Of a DNA stretch of 17,608 nt, positions 5,881 to 13,293 are shown one piece after another; position 1 is the first letter of the stretch, and every line of letters starts with the position of its first letter. Source of the stretch: CAXYVC01 sp964292295. Lineage in GTDB: Bacteria > Acidobacteriota > Holophagae > Holophagales > Holophagaceae. The notes under the pieces were generated by a model, which did no database searches, was not told the origin of the DNA, and saw nothing but the letters and a program-made list of their open reading frames with translations. Where the stretch lies: assembly GCA_964292295.1 (NCBI GenBank), contig CAXYVC010000050.1:1-17608 (forward strand), written 5' to 3'. The translations under genes were made by a program, and so were the position numbers.

Positions 5881-7587
5881 ATGAGCACCGAATCCTGCGT
5901 CCTGAACGGCCCCGCGCGCGAGCGCCGCGCGCTGCTGCTGCTCCTCCTCCTGGGCCTCGTGGTCTTCGGCGCGGGGCTCGGCCTGCGCGATCCCTGGCCT
6001 GCCGACGAGCCCCGCTTCGCGCTCGTGGCCCGCCAGATGGTGGACAGCGGCCAGTGGCTCTTCCCCATGCGCGGCGGCGAGCTGTACCCCGACAAGCCGC
6101 CGGTCTTCATGTGGCTGATCGCCCTCTTCCTGAAGCTGACGGGCTCCCTGCGGGTGGCCTTCCTCCTGCCCTCGCTGCTGGCCGGGCTCGGGTCCCTCGC
6201 CCTGGTCTTCGACGCCGCCGGGCGGATGTGGGACCGCGCCACGGCCTGGCGCGCGGGCCTCCTGCTCCTCGTCACGGTGCAGTTCACCCTCCAGGCGCGC
6301 ACCGCCCAGATCGACGGCCTCGTGACCTTCTGCATCACCCTCGGCGTCTACGGCTTCCTGCGCTTCCTGCTGGGCGGCGGCTGGCGCTGGTACTACCTGG
6401 GCTGGGCCGCGGCGGGGCTGGGCGTCATCACCAAGGGCGTGGGCGTCCTGGCCCTCTTCACCCTCGTGCCCGCCCTGTGGACCCACCGGAGCGAGCTCCG
6501 CTCCGCCTCCTGGCGGGCGTGGCTGAAGGGCCTGGCGGGCCCGCTGGTGATGCTGGGCGTCATCGGGCTCTGGCTGGCGCCCATGCTGGCCGCGGTCGCC
6601 AGGAGCGGCGACCCGGCCTTCTCGGCCTACCGGGACAACATCCTGTTCCATCAGACCGTCACCCGCTATGGCAAGGCCTGGCACCACGTCGGCCCCTGGT
6701 ACGAATACTTCGTCCAGGAGATCCCCCTCTTCTGGCTGCCGCTGTCGGTGTTCCTGCCCTGGCTCGCCCCCCGCTGGACGCGCGCAGCGCGGGAGGGCGA
6801 CCGGCGGGTGATCCTGCTCCTGGGCTACCTGCTCCTGGTGCTGGTCTTCTTCAGCGCCTCCCCCGGCAAGCGCGGCGTCTACATCACCCCTGCCACACCG
6901 GCCCTCGCGATGCTGGCCGCGCCCTTCCTTCCCGACCTGCTGGCCCGCCCCTGGCCCCGGCGCATCTGGAAGGCCCTGGCCGCTCTGCTGGCCTTCCTGG
7001 CGCTCACCGCAGGTGCAGCCCTTGCGCTCACCCCGAAACTCCACGCGAAGCTCGCCAAGGCGGAGGTGGATGCCCCCTGGCCCGCCCTGCTGGTGCTCGG
7101 CGCGCTGGCGCTCCTGGCCCTGGTCCGCTTCCGCCGCACGGCCTTCGGCGCCCTGGTGGCCGTCTTCGGACTCACCTGGATCGTGCTGGGCTTCGGCATC
7201 CAGCCTGCCCTCAATGCCAGCCGGACGCCGGAGGCGCTGATGCGCCGCGTGGAGGCCCAGGTGCCCGCAGCCAGCGAGCTGATGGTCGTGTCCTACAAGG
7301 AGCAGTTCCTGCTCTTCGCCCACCGGCCCCTCTGCCACATGCCCATCCGCATGCCGCGCGCGGACCAGGCGCGCCTCGCCGCCTTCTGGCAGGCGGAGGG
7401 CCCCGGCCGCTGGGTGATGGGACCGGACAAGGCGCTCGGCACCTGCTTCGACACCCGCAACGCCCTGGACCTGGGCGCGCGGCACGGCGCCCGCTGGCTG
7501 CTGGTCCCGCCCGGCGCTTCGCGCCCCGAAGGCCTGCGCCCCGACGATCCCATCTGCACGTTCACGCCAAAGGAGGCCCGTCGATGA
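5881..7587 (+). CDS. ArnT-like polyprenyl-phosphate-dependent glycosyltransferase
   Basis: The 568-residue protein has about eleven to twelve hydrophobic helices, starting with ALLLLLLLGLVVFGAGL. The first periplasmic loop carries DPWPADEPRFALVARQ and LYPDKPPVFMWL, equivalent to the acidic DExR and KPP motifs of the GT39/GT83 (PMT/ArnT) families. The last part, from about residue 420, is a soluble periplasmic domain. It probably takes a sugar from the undecaprenyl-phosphate carrier made by the GT2 and attaches it to lipid A or another envelope acceptor. It begins 21 bases after the LAB_N gene, and its stop overlaps the epimerase ATG (ATGA). Length and topology fit ArnT (about 550 residues). 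The actual sugar cannot be read from sequence. Confidence 0.9.
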   Translation: MSTESCVLNGPARERRALLLLLLLGLVVFGAGLGLRDPWPADEPRFALVARQMVDSGQWLFPMRGGELYPDKPPVFMWLIALFLKLTGSLRVAFLLPSLLAGLGSLALVFDAAGRMWDRATAWRAGLLLLVTVQFTLQARTAQIDGLVTFCITLGVYGFLRFLLGGGWRWYYLGWAAAGLGVITKGVGVLALFTLVPALWTHRSELRSASWRAWLKGLAGPLVMLGVIGLWLAPMLAAVARSGDPAFSAYRDNILFHQTVTRYGKAWHHVGPWYEYFVQEIPLFWLPLSVFLPWLAPRWTRAAREGDRRVILLLGYLLLVLVFFSASPGKRGVYITPATPALAMLAAPFLPDLLARPWPRRIWKALAALLAFLALTAGAALALTPKLHAKLAKAEVDAPWPALLVLGALALLALVRFRRTAFGALVAVFGLTWIVLGFGIQPALNASRTPEALMRRVEAQVPAASELMVVSYKEQFLLFAHRPLCHMPIRMPRADQARLAAFWQAEGPGRWVMGPDKALGTCFDTRNALDLGARHGARWLLVPPGASRPEGLRPDDPICTFTPKEARR

Positions 7588-8594
7588 AGGTTCTCGTCAC
7601 CGGCGCCGCGGGTTTCATCGCCTGCCACGTCATCGAGCGCCTGCTGGAGCTCGGCCACGAGGTGGTGGGCGTGGACAACTTCACGCCCTACTACGACGTG
7701 GCCCTGAAGGAGGCCCGGATCGCCCACCTCCAGGCCCGGGGCGGGTCGTTCCGCTTCCTGAAGCTCGATCTGGCGGACCGGGAGGCCACCGCCGCCCTTT
7801 TCGAGACCGAGGGTTTCGCGCGGGTCGTCCACCTGGCCGCCCAGCCGGGCGTGCGCTACAGCCTGGAGGCCCCCTTCGCCTACGCCGAGGCGAACCTCCT
7901 GGCCCACCTGGCCGTGCTGGAGGGTTGCCGGCGCACCCGCGTGGGGCACCTCATTTACGCCAGCTCCAGTTCCGTCTACGGCCTGAACCGCAAGACCCCC
8001 TTCGCCACCGCGGACCGCACCGACCACCCCATCAGCCTCTACGCCGCCACCAAGAAGGCCAACGAGGCGATGAGCCACAGCTACGCCCACCTCTTCGGCC
8101 TTCCCGCCACGGGCCTGCGTTTCTTCACGGTCTACGGGCCCTGGGGACGACCGGACATGGCCACCTTCAAGTTCACCCGGTCCATCCTGGAGGGGCACCC
8201 CATCGAGGTCTTCGGCCACGGGCGCATGTACCGCGACTTCACCTACGTGGGCGACATCGCCGACAGCGTGGTGGCCCTCCTGGATCGCCCGCCCGCGCCG
8301 GACCCCGCCTGGACCCCCGAGGCGGGGGACCCCGCCGCCAGCTCCGCGCCCCACCACCTCTACAACATCGGCAACGGGGAGCCCGTGCTGCTGCTGGACT
8401 TCATCCGCACCCTGGAGCGTCTGCTGGGCCGCGAGGCGCAGCTCGTCCTGAAGCCCCTCCAGCCCGGAGACGTGCTGGACACCAGTTCCGACGCGGGACC
8501 TCTGGCCAGGCTCCTGGGAGAGGCCCCCTACACCCCCATTGCCGAGGGTCTGGCCCGCTTCGTGGCCTGGTACCGCGACTTCTACGGGGCCTGA
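7584..8594 (+). CDS. Extended SDR, UDP-glucuronate 4-epimerase-like
   Basis: The 336-residue protein has an N-terminal Rossmann motif TGAAGFIACH. The third glycine of GxxGxxG is alanine, which is tolerated in some extended SDRs. It has DNFTPYYDVALKEARI and HLAAQPGVRYSLE, the serine-rich ASSSSVYG, and catalytic Tyr153/Lys157 (YAATK). LRFFTVYGPWGRPDMA and GRMYRDFTYVGDI are strongly typical of UDP-glucuronate 4-epimerases (GAE/LpsL/Cap1J branch), which make UDP-galacturonate. The start overlaps the ArnT-like stop by four bases. Being last in the operon, it would supply the nucleotide sugar used by the GT2 and the ArnT-like transferase. The tail overlaps the opposing acyltransferase gene by 13 bases. 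Exact substrate specificity is inferred. Confidence 0.88.
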   Translation: MKVLVTGAAGFIACHVIERLLELGHEVVGVDNFTPYYDVALKEARIAHLQARGGSFRFLKLDLADREATAALFETEGFARVVHLAAQPGVRYSLEAPFAYAEANLLAHLAVLEGCRRTRVGHLIYASSSSVYGLNRKTPFATADRTDHPISLYAATKKANEAMSHSYAHLFGLPATGLRFFTVYGPWGRPDMATFKFTRSILEGHPIEVFGHGRMYRDFTYVGDIADSVVALLDRPPAPDPAWTPEAGDPAASSAPHHLYNIGNGEPVLLLDFIRTLERLLGREAQLVLKPLQPGDVLDTSSDAGPLARLLGEAPYTPIAEGLARFVAWYRDFYGA

Positions 8595-9553
8595 TCCATC
8601 CCGAGGCCGGCCCAGGCCTCCGCCGCCGCGGCCTGCCAGTCCTCGGGCGGCAGCGCGGGGGCCTTGGGGCGCCCGGGCTGGGTCTTCCAGCGGCGGTGCA
8701 TCCAGAACCAGCAGCGGGGCTCCTGACGGATGCGCGCCTCGATGCACCACGTCATGAGCTGGGTGGCCACCCACACGTCCTTCTCGGCATCGCCGGTGCG
8801 GGGCACCCGGAAGGCCGGCGCGATGCGCACGCCCACGCCTGCTCCTTCCGGGAAGCTGAAGATGGGCACGACGGGCAGGTCGTATTTCACCGCCAGCTGG
8901 GCCGCGGTGGGATGCACGGAGGCCCCGCGGCCCAGGAAGCGGGCGAAGACGCCGTGGCGGCGGGCGTCCTGGTCCAGCAGGAAGCCCACGCCCTGCCCCG
9001 CGCGCAGCAGCTTCAGCGCATCCCGCATGGCGCCGCGCTTGGGCACCACGCGGTTGCCGTAGCGGCCCCGCAGCGCCCGCAGGTGCGGTTCCAGCAGGGG
9101 ATTGTCCAGCTCGCGTCCGATCACGGCGAGGGGCCGCTCCCGCAGGCTGAGGGCCAGGGCCATGGCCTCCCAGTTGCCGTAGTGCCCCGTGAGGCCGATG
9201 AAGCCCCTCCCTTCCGCCAGGGCCGCGTCCCAGTGCTCCAGCCCCTCGAAGCACACCCGCGCCTCCAGTTCCTGCGGCGATCCGTGCAGCAGGCGCAGCG
9301 TGGTGAGGGCCATGGCGCCGAAATGGGCGAAGCAGTCCCGGGCGAGGGCGCGGACCTGTGCCTCGCTGAGGCCCAGGTCCGCCGCGCGCAGGTTCTCCCG
9401 CACCACGCGGCGGTGGCGCCCGTCGAGCAGGTGGTACCCGCGCCCCAGCAGGCGGCCGAGCCGCTGCGCGCCGGTCCAGCCCAAGAGCCGCACGCCCGCT
9501 TCCACCGCGCGGTAGAGGAGGTATTCAAGGCGATGGCGCAGGGTGACGGACAT
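8582..9553 (-). CDS. Lipid A acyltransferase, LpxL/HtrB family
   Basis: The 323-residue protein starts at ATG 9553. It has the family's catalytic H-x4-D/E motif as HYGNWE (His124, Glu129), followed by ALALSLRERPLAVIGRELDN and, later, VGFLLDQDARRHGVFARFLG, VHPTAAQLAVKYDLPVVPIF and the closing FWMHRRWKT. Members add secondary acyl chains to lipid A (or act as related membrane acyltransferases) on the inner membrane. Lipid A function here agrees with the neighbouring LAB_N/ArnT cassette, against which it runs tail to tail. The length is normal (about 300-320). The ribosome-binding site is weak (AGGA far upstream). Whether it is LpxL- or LpxM-type cannot be told. Confidence 0.92.
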   Translation of the reverse strand: MSVTLRHRLEYLLYRAVEAGVRLLGWTGAQRLGRLLGRGYHLLDGRHRRVVRENLRAADLGLSEAQVRALARDCFAHFGAMALTTLRLLHGSPQELEARVCFEGLEHWDAALAEGRGFIGLTGHYGNWEAMALALSLRERPLAVIGRELDNPLLEPHLRALRGRYGNRVVPKRGAMRDALKLLRAGQGVGFLLDQDARRHGVFARFLGRGASVHPTAAQLAVKYDLPVVPIFSFPEGAGVGVRIAPAFRVPRTGDAEKDVWVATQLMTWCIEARIRQEPRCWFWMHRRWKTQPGRPKAPALPPEDWQAAAAEAWAGLGMDQAP

Positions 9554-9587
9554 GGGCTTCGAAGGATCCTGTTCCGGGCGAGGAACG

Positions 9588-9596
9588 AGTCTAGCA
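9588..9596 (-). promoter_or_regulatory. Candidate extended -10 promoter of the acyltransferase gene
   Basis: The minus strand reads TGCTAGACT (9596-9588), an extended -10 with no evident -35, giving a leader of about 28 bases before ATG 9553. Confidence 0.4.
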
Positions 9597-9659
9597 TTGC
9601 GCACCCGCTGGCCCCACGCGGAGGGGCCCGGCACACTGGGCAGGCCCCCCGAGGTTCCC

Positions 9660-11456
9660 ATGCCCCTGCTGCCCGCCCTCTCCGGATGCGTCCTCTGCCT
9701 CGCCGCCCAGGCCGGGCAAGACCATTTCAGCCCCCGGGACGCCCTGCGCGCCGAGTGGGCCCGGCGGGCACCCGCCGTCACGGAGGGGCAGAAGGCGGCG
9801 CTCCCGCCTGCGGATCGCGCCCGCCTGGAGCAGAGCCTCGCCCGCATCGGCGCCCCCGGAGCTCCGGCGCTGCTGCCCGCCGACTGGGAAAAGCCCCTGG
9901 AGGCCGCCTGGCTCCGGCACGCCGCGGAAGCCCGAACGCCCCGGGAGCGCTTCGACGCCCTCTTCTTCCTGAACCGCCTGAAGTCCCCGAAGGCCCTCGC
10001 CGCCCTGGCGGGCCTCAGGCCAGGGGACGCCGCCGCCTGGCCGCGCCACCTGCACCTGGAAAGCCTCCTGGCCGCCGCGCGCCTGAACGGCTGCGAGCCG
10101 AGCCCCGAGCTGCAGGCCTTCCTGGACGCCCTGCAGAAGGCCGGGAAGGTGGACCCCGTGCGGGCCCAGGCGGCGCGCCTGCGCCTCGTCATGGCCGGGA
10201 AGGAACCGGCGCTGCTTCCCCCCGTTCCGGCCACGCCCGGCGCCATCCTGGCCCTGATGGACGCCTGGAACCGCGCCCCCTGGGAACAGCGGAAGGGACT
10301 CGCCCTTTCCGCCTTCCGGAACCTGAGCCCCGCATCCCCCGCCTGGGCGGCCCTGGGCCTGGCGAAGCCCTCCCAGTCCTGCATGGACCGCGCCTGCGTG
10401 GGCATCCTCGCGCGCCTGGGTGAAGGCACGCCGGATCCCGCGCCCCGGGAGCTGCTGGAGGCCTCGGGCCAGCCCTGGGCCTGCGCCGCGGATCCCCTGG
10501 CCCTCTGGTACGGCGCCCAGGTGTTGCCGCGCTTCCCGGAGCTTCCCCCCGCCCAGCGGAACGCGATGGAGCGCCTCGCGGAAGAGGCCCGGCAGCATCC
10601 GGTCCTCGCGGGCGCCCTGCTGCCGGCCCTGCGCAAGCATGCGCCTGCCGCGGCCGACCGCCTGCGCGCCGCGCTCCTGGAGGGCCCCTCCCCCATCGCC
10701 CGGGCGGCGGCCATCGACGACCTGGCTGCGGCGCCCATCGACCTCGAGGTGCTGATCCAGCGCCTGTGGAAGGTGGAGGAATACGACGGCGTGCAGGTGC
10801 TGCTGGCCTCCCTGGAGAAGTGGAAGCTGCCCGAGGCGCCGCGCAAGGCCCTGCTGGCGCGCTTCCTGGAGCATCCCTGCTGGACGGCGCGCCTGGACGC
10901 CCACACCCAGCTCGCGAAGCTCGACCCCTCCGCGCCCTGGCCCGCCGCCCCCGCGCCCACGGCCGAGGACCGCGCCCAGCTGGCGCTGGCGGAGGAGCTG
11001 GCCGCGAAGGGCCTTCCGGTGCGCCTGCGCCTGCACTTCTCGGGCAGGCGCCAGGTCACGCTGCGCCTGGACCCGGTGAACGCGCCCCTCAACGTGGCCA
11101 ACCTCGTGCGGCTGGCCGGCAAGGGCTTCTTCAACGGCCGCCGCGTGCCCCGCGTGGTGCCCGACTTCGTGGTGCAGATGGGAAGCCCCTCCGACACCAT
11201 GGACGGCGGCCCGGGCTACACCGTGCGCTGCGAGAACAGCCTCGCCTGGTACGGTCCCGGCAGCGTGGGCATGGCACTCTCGGGCAAGGATACGGGCGGC
11301 AGCCAGTTCTTCATCACCCTCAACGCCGCCCCCCATCTCACGGGGCGCTACACCCGGGTGGGCGAGGTGGAGGACCCGGATCGCGCCCTGCCCCTGCTGG
11401 ACCAGCTGGAGCTGGGCGCGACCCTGGAAAAGGCGGAAGTCCTGCCGCTCAGGTGA
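9660..11456 (+). CDS. Exported HEAT-like repeat protein with C-terminal cyclophilin PPIase
   Basis: The 598-residue protein starts at ATG 9660 with GAGG five bases upstream. The N-terminus (LPALSGCVLCLAAQAG) looks like a signal peptide cut near AQA. About residues 25-440 are helix-rich, Ala/Leu-dominated, with HEAT-like character (for example ARAAAIDDLAAAPIDLEVLI). About 450-598 are a cyclophilin-type peptidyl-prolyl isomerase: GFFNGRRVPRVVPDFVVQMG, GSVGMALSGKDTGGSQFFI and HLTGRYTRVGEV. It would assist protein folding in the periplasm, with the helical part probably binding partners. The divergent acyltransferase lies 106 bases upstream, and the 3' end overlaps the opposing TonB-like gene by 8 bases. 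The large N-terminal domain is unusual for this enzyme class. Confidence 0.9.
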   Translation: MPLLPALSGCVLCLAAQAGQDHFSPRDALRAEWARRAPAVTEGQKAALPPADRARLEQSLARIGAPGAPALLPADWEKPLEAAWLRHAAEARTPRERFDALFFLNRLKSPKALAALAGLRPGDAAAWPRHLHLESLLAAARLNGCEPSPELQAFLDALQKAGKVDPVRAQAARLRLVMAGKEPALLPPVPATPGAILALMDAWNRAPWEQRKGLALSAFRNLSPASPAWAALGLAKPSQSCMDRACVGILARLGEGTPDPAPRELLEASGQPWACAADPLALWYGAQVLPRFPELPPAQRNAMERLAEEARQHPVLAGALLPALRKHAPAAADRLRAALLEGPSPIARAAAIDDLAAAPIDLEVLIQRLWKVEEYDGVQVLLASLEKWKLPEAPRKALLARFLEHPCWTARLDAHTQLAKLDPSAPWPAAPAPTAEDRAQLALAEELAAKGLPVRLRLHFSGRRQVTLRLDPVNAPLNVANLVRLAGKGFFNGRRVPRVVPDFVVQMGSPSDTMDGGPGYTVRCENSLAWYGPGSVGMALSGKDTGGSQFFITLNAAPHLTGRYTRVGEVEDPDRALPLLDQLELGATLEKAEVLPLR

Positions 11457-12243
11457 GGCGGAAGACCAGGGTGAGACGGAAGCGCGCGCCCACGGGCTGG
11501 CCGTTCAGCGTGGCGGGCTGGAAGCGCCAGAGGCGCGCCGCCCGCTCCGCTTCCGCCGCCAGGGCCGGATGGGGGCTGCCCGTCACCTGCACCCCGGCCA
11601 CGCGCCCGGCCTCGTCCACGGTGAGCAGCAGTTCCACAGCCCCCTGAACCTTCGCCCGGCGGCAGAGGGGCGGGTAGACGGGCTCCACGCGGCGGAGGAC
11701 CTGCATCTGCTGGAAGCTGTAGTCCACCACCAGGTTCCGGGAGCCCTCCGCGACCGGCGTGGCCGGAGGCACCGGCGGCATCCCCGGAACGGTGGGCTGG
11801 AGCCCCTGCGCCAGCTTCGCGGCGTCCAGGCCGCGGGTGCTCAGGTCCTCCGTGGCGAAGCCCTTCGCCACGTAGTCCTCGGGCAGGCTGTCCGGCTGCG
11901 GCGCCAGCGCGGGACGGCTGTCGTGCAGCGTGCTCGGCAGCCAGGCGCGGCCCGGGACGGGCGGCGGCACGGCTGGTCGCGCGTGGGTGGGATCGAGGGG
12001 CACCGTCACATAGTCGCGGTCCGGCCGGGTCTCCAGCGGGCGCACCGGCGAAGCGGAGGGCATGCGCAGGGTCATCCAGTGCCCTCCCGCGGCCACGAGG
12101 CCGTAGAGCAGGCAGGCGGAGAGGAGGCTCAGGCGGCGCGGACGGGGCGGCGCCATGGAGGCCATGGGGTTGGGCAGCAGGGTGACGGGAAGCAGGGGAT
12201 CGGCGGGCCGAGGTCCGCCCGCGGGCAGCAGGCGCGGGAACAT
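11449..12243 (-). CDS. TonB-like energy-transducer protein
   Basis: The 264-residue protein starts at ATG 12243 with AAGGAG seven bases upstream; an earlier in-frame start lacks one. About residues 37-60 contain a single membrane helix (LSLLSACLLYGLVAAGGHW) after a basic RPRR stretch. A Pro-rich, extended periplasmic linker follows. About 185-264 form a TonB C-terminal domain: VEPVYPPLCRRAKVQGAVEL, then AARLWRFQPATLNGQPV and a final LTLVFRL. TonB couples the proton-motive force to outer-membrane transporters through ExbB/ExbD. No exbB/exbD is nearby, so it may be an accessory TonB or a related single-domain protein. A 252-base gene-free gap separates it from recO. Confidence 0.87.
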   Translation of the reverse strand: MFPRLLPAGGPRPADPLLPVTLLPNPMASMAPPRPRRLSLLSACLLYGLVAAGGHWMTLRMPSASPVRPLETRPDRDYVTVPLDPTHARPAVPPPVPGRAWLPSTLHDSRPALAPQPDSLPEDYVAKGFATEDLSTRGLDAAKLAQGLQPTVPGMPPVPPATPVAEGSRNLVVDYSFQQMQVLRRVEPVYPPLCRRAKVQGAVELLLTVDEAGRVAGVQVTGSPHPALAAEAERAARLWRFQPATLNGQPVGARFRLTLVFRLT

Positions 12244-12471
12244 GGCGACTCCTTGAAGGGCTGGAGATCCAGGGGGCCGGGGCCCGTCCGGAAGCCCCGG
12301 GGGCGGCCCGGGCAGCACGATCCGGAACCTCCGCGCGTCGCAAGGGGAACGGGGCCTCGCGCCCCGTGCCTCGCCGATGTCCCAAGGATCCTTGCCCCCA
12401 AGGCTTTGCCGCGGGACGCCCCCGTCAATACGGAACGCGAGAAGTTACCTCGCCCTGATGGAAGGGCCGTT

Positions 12472-12483
12472 GGAAGGCCTTCC
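12472..12483. repeat. Perfect 12-base palindrome downstream of recO
   Basis: GGAAGGCCTTCC is a perfect palindrome 12 bases beyond the recO stop, within a longer imperfect inverted repeat. It lacks a T tract and loop, so it is not a classical terminator. It could be a chance GC-rich palindrome or a protein site. Confidence 0.3.
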
Positions 12484-12495
12484 GTCACCGCTCGG

Positions 12496-13233
12496 TCAGC
12501 CCAGCAGGCGGTGCAGCACGTCGTAGCTGCGCAGGGAGCCCCCCAGCTCCCTGATCAGGCTGTTCCGGAGCACCTGGGTCACGGCCCGGGCGGCCTCGCT
12601 GCCCTCGGGATCCGGCGCCTCGGAGGCGCCGCGGGTGCGCAGCTCCCGGAGATGCTCCCGGGCGCCGGAGGGCAGCGCCTCGGCGGGATCCACGGGCGTG
12701 CAGGCGGCACAGCGCCAGCCGTGTTCCTCGGTGAAGAGCACGAGGGGGGCCGCGTCGATGCCGCAGCGGCCGCAGACGGGGGGGGGGGGCATGGGGCCCA
12801 GGCAGTGCAGGGGGCAGTGCTCGGCGTAGGCGAGCACCGCCCGCGCCCGGTCCGGCGTGTCCTTCAGCGCGCGGGCGCAGGCCGAGAGCAGGCGGAAGAG
12901 CCGCTCGTCCTCCATCCCCTCCCGGGCCACGCGATCGAAGAGGTCGGCGAGGCAGGCGGAAACCAGGTTGGACTCCAGGTGTCCGAGGGTGAGGGGCGAG
13001 TGCAGCAGCTCGCAGCGGGTGATGCGGCGCAGCTCCACGTGCTCCTTCCCGAAGAAGGTCACCCGCACCAGGCTCAAGGGCTCGAAGGCGCTCACCCACT
13101 TGGCCGCGGGCTTCTTGGCGCCCCGGGCCATGCCCACCATGCGCTCCCCCAGCTCGTTGAGCATGGACACCACGAGGGCGCCCTCCTGGAAGGGCGTGGG
13201 GCGCAGGATGATGGCCACGTGCGTCCGGATCAC
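12496..13233 (-). CDS. recO: DNA repair protein RecO
   Basis: The 245-residue protein loads RecA on SSB-covered DNA in the RecFOR pathway. It starts at GTG 13233, though GGAG is only two bases upstream, so the start is not certain. The N-terminal OB-fold opens THVAIILRPTPFQEGALVVS and continues MVGMARGAKKPAAKW. A helical domain follows. The zinc-finger cysteines are VCGRCG and WRCAAC, the usual RecO CxxC...CxxC. The coding strand has a run of twelve C (plus strand 12778-12789) encoding four prolines right before the first CxxC. A one-base change would truncate the protein. It is divergent from the transglutaminase-like gene. Confidence 0.93.
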   Translation of the reverse strand: MIRTHVAIILRPTPFQEGALVVSMLNELGERMVGMARGAKKPAAKWVSAFEPLSLVRVTFFGKEHVELRRITRCELLHSPLTLGHLESNLVSACLADLFDRVAREGMEDERLFRLLSACARALKDTPDRARAVLAYAEHCPLHCLGPMPPPPVCGRCGIDAAPLVLFTEEHGWRCAACTPVDPAEALPSGAREHLRELRTRGASEAPDPEGSEAARAVTQVLRNSLIRELGGSLRSYDVLHRLLG

Positions 13234-13293
13234 GGCTCCAGTGTGACGGAAGGCCGGGGGAAGCGGGGAGCGGGGACCGCTACAGTGGAGGAC

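Noticed and set aside
5335..7485. 716-residue minus-strand open frame across the GT2/ArnT genes
   Set aside because: His/Gln/Gly/Glu-rich composition typical of antisense frames in GC-rich DNA. The opposite strand encodes clear membrane glycosyltransferases.
13281..13286. TACAGT as a promoter for a leaderless transglutaminase mRNA
   Set aside because: There is no -35 at a suitable distance, and a GGAGG lies between it and the ATG, so a leadered transcript is more likely.
11569..13293. Upstream extension of the transglutaminase frame
   Set aside because: It reads antisense through tonB and recO. A signal peptide and ribosome-binding site place the true start at 13294.
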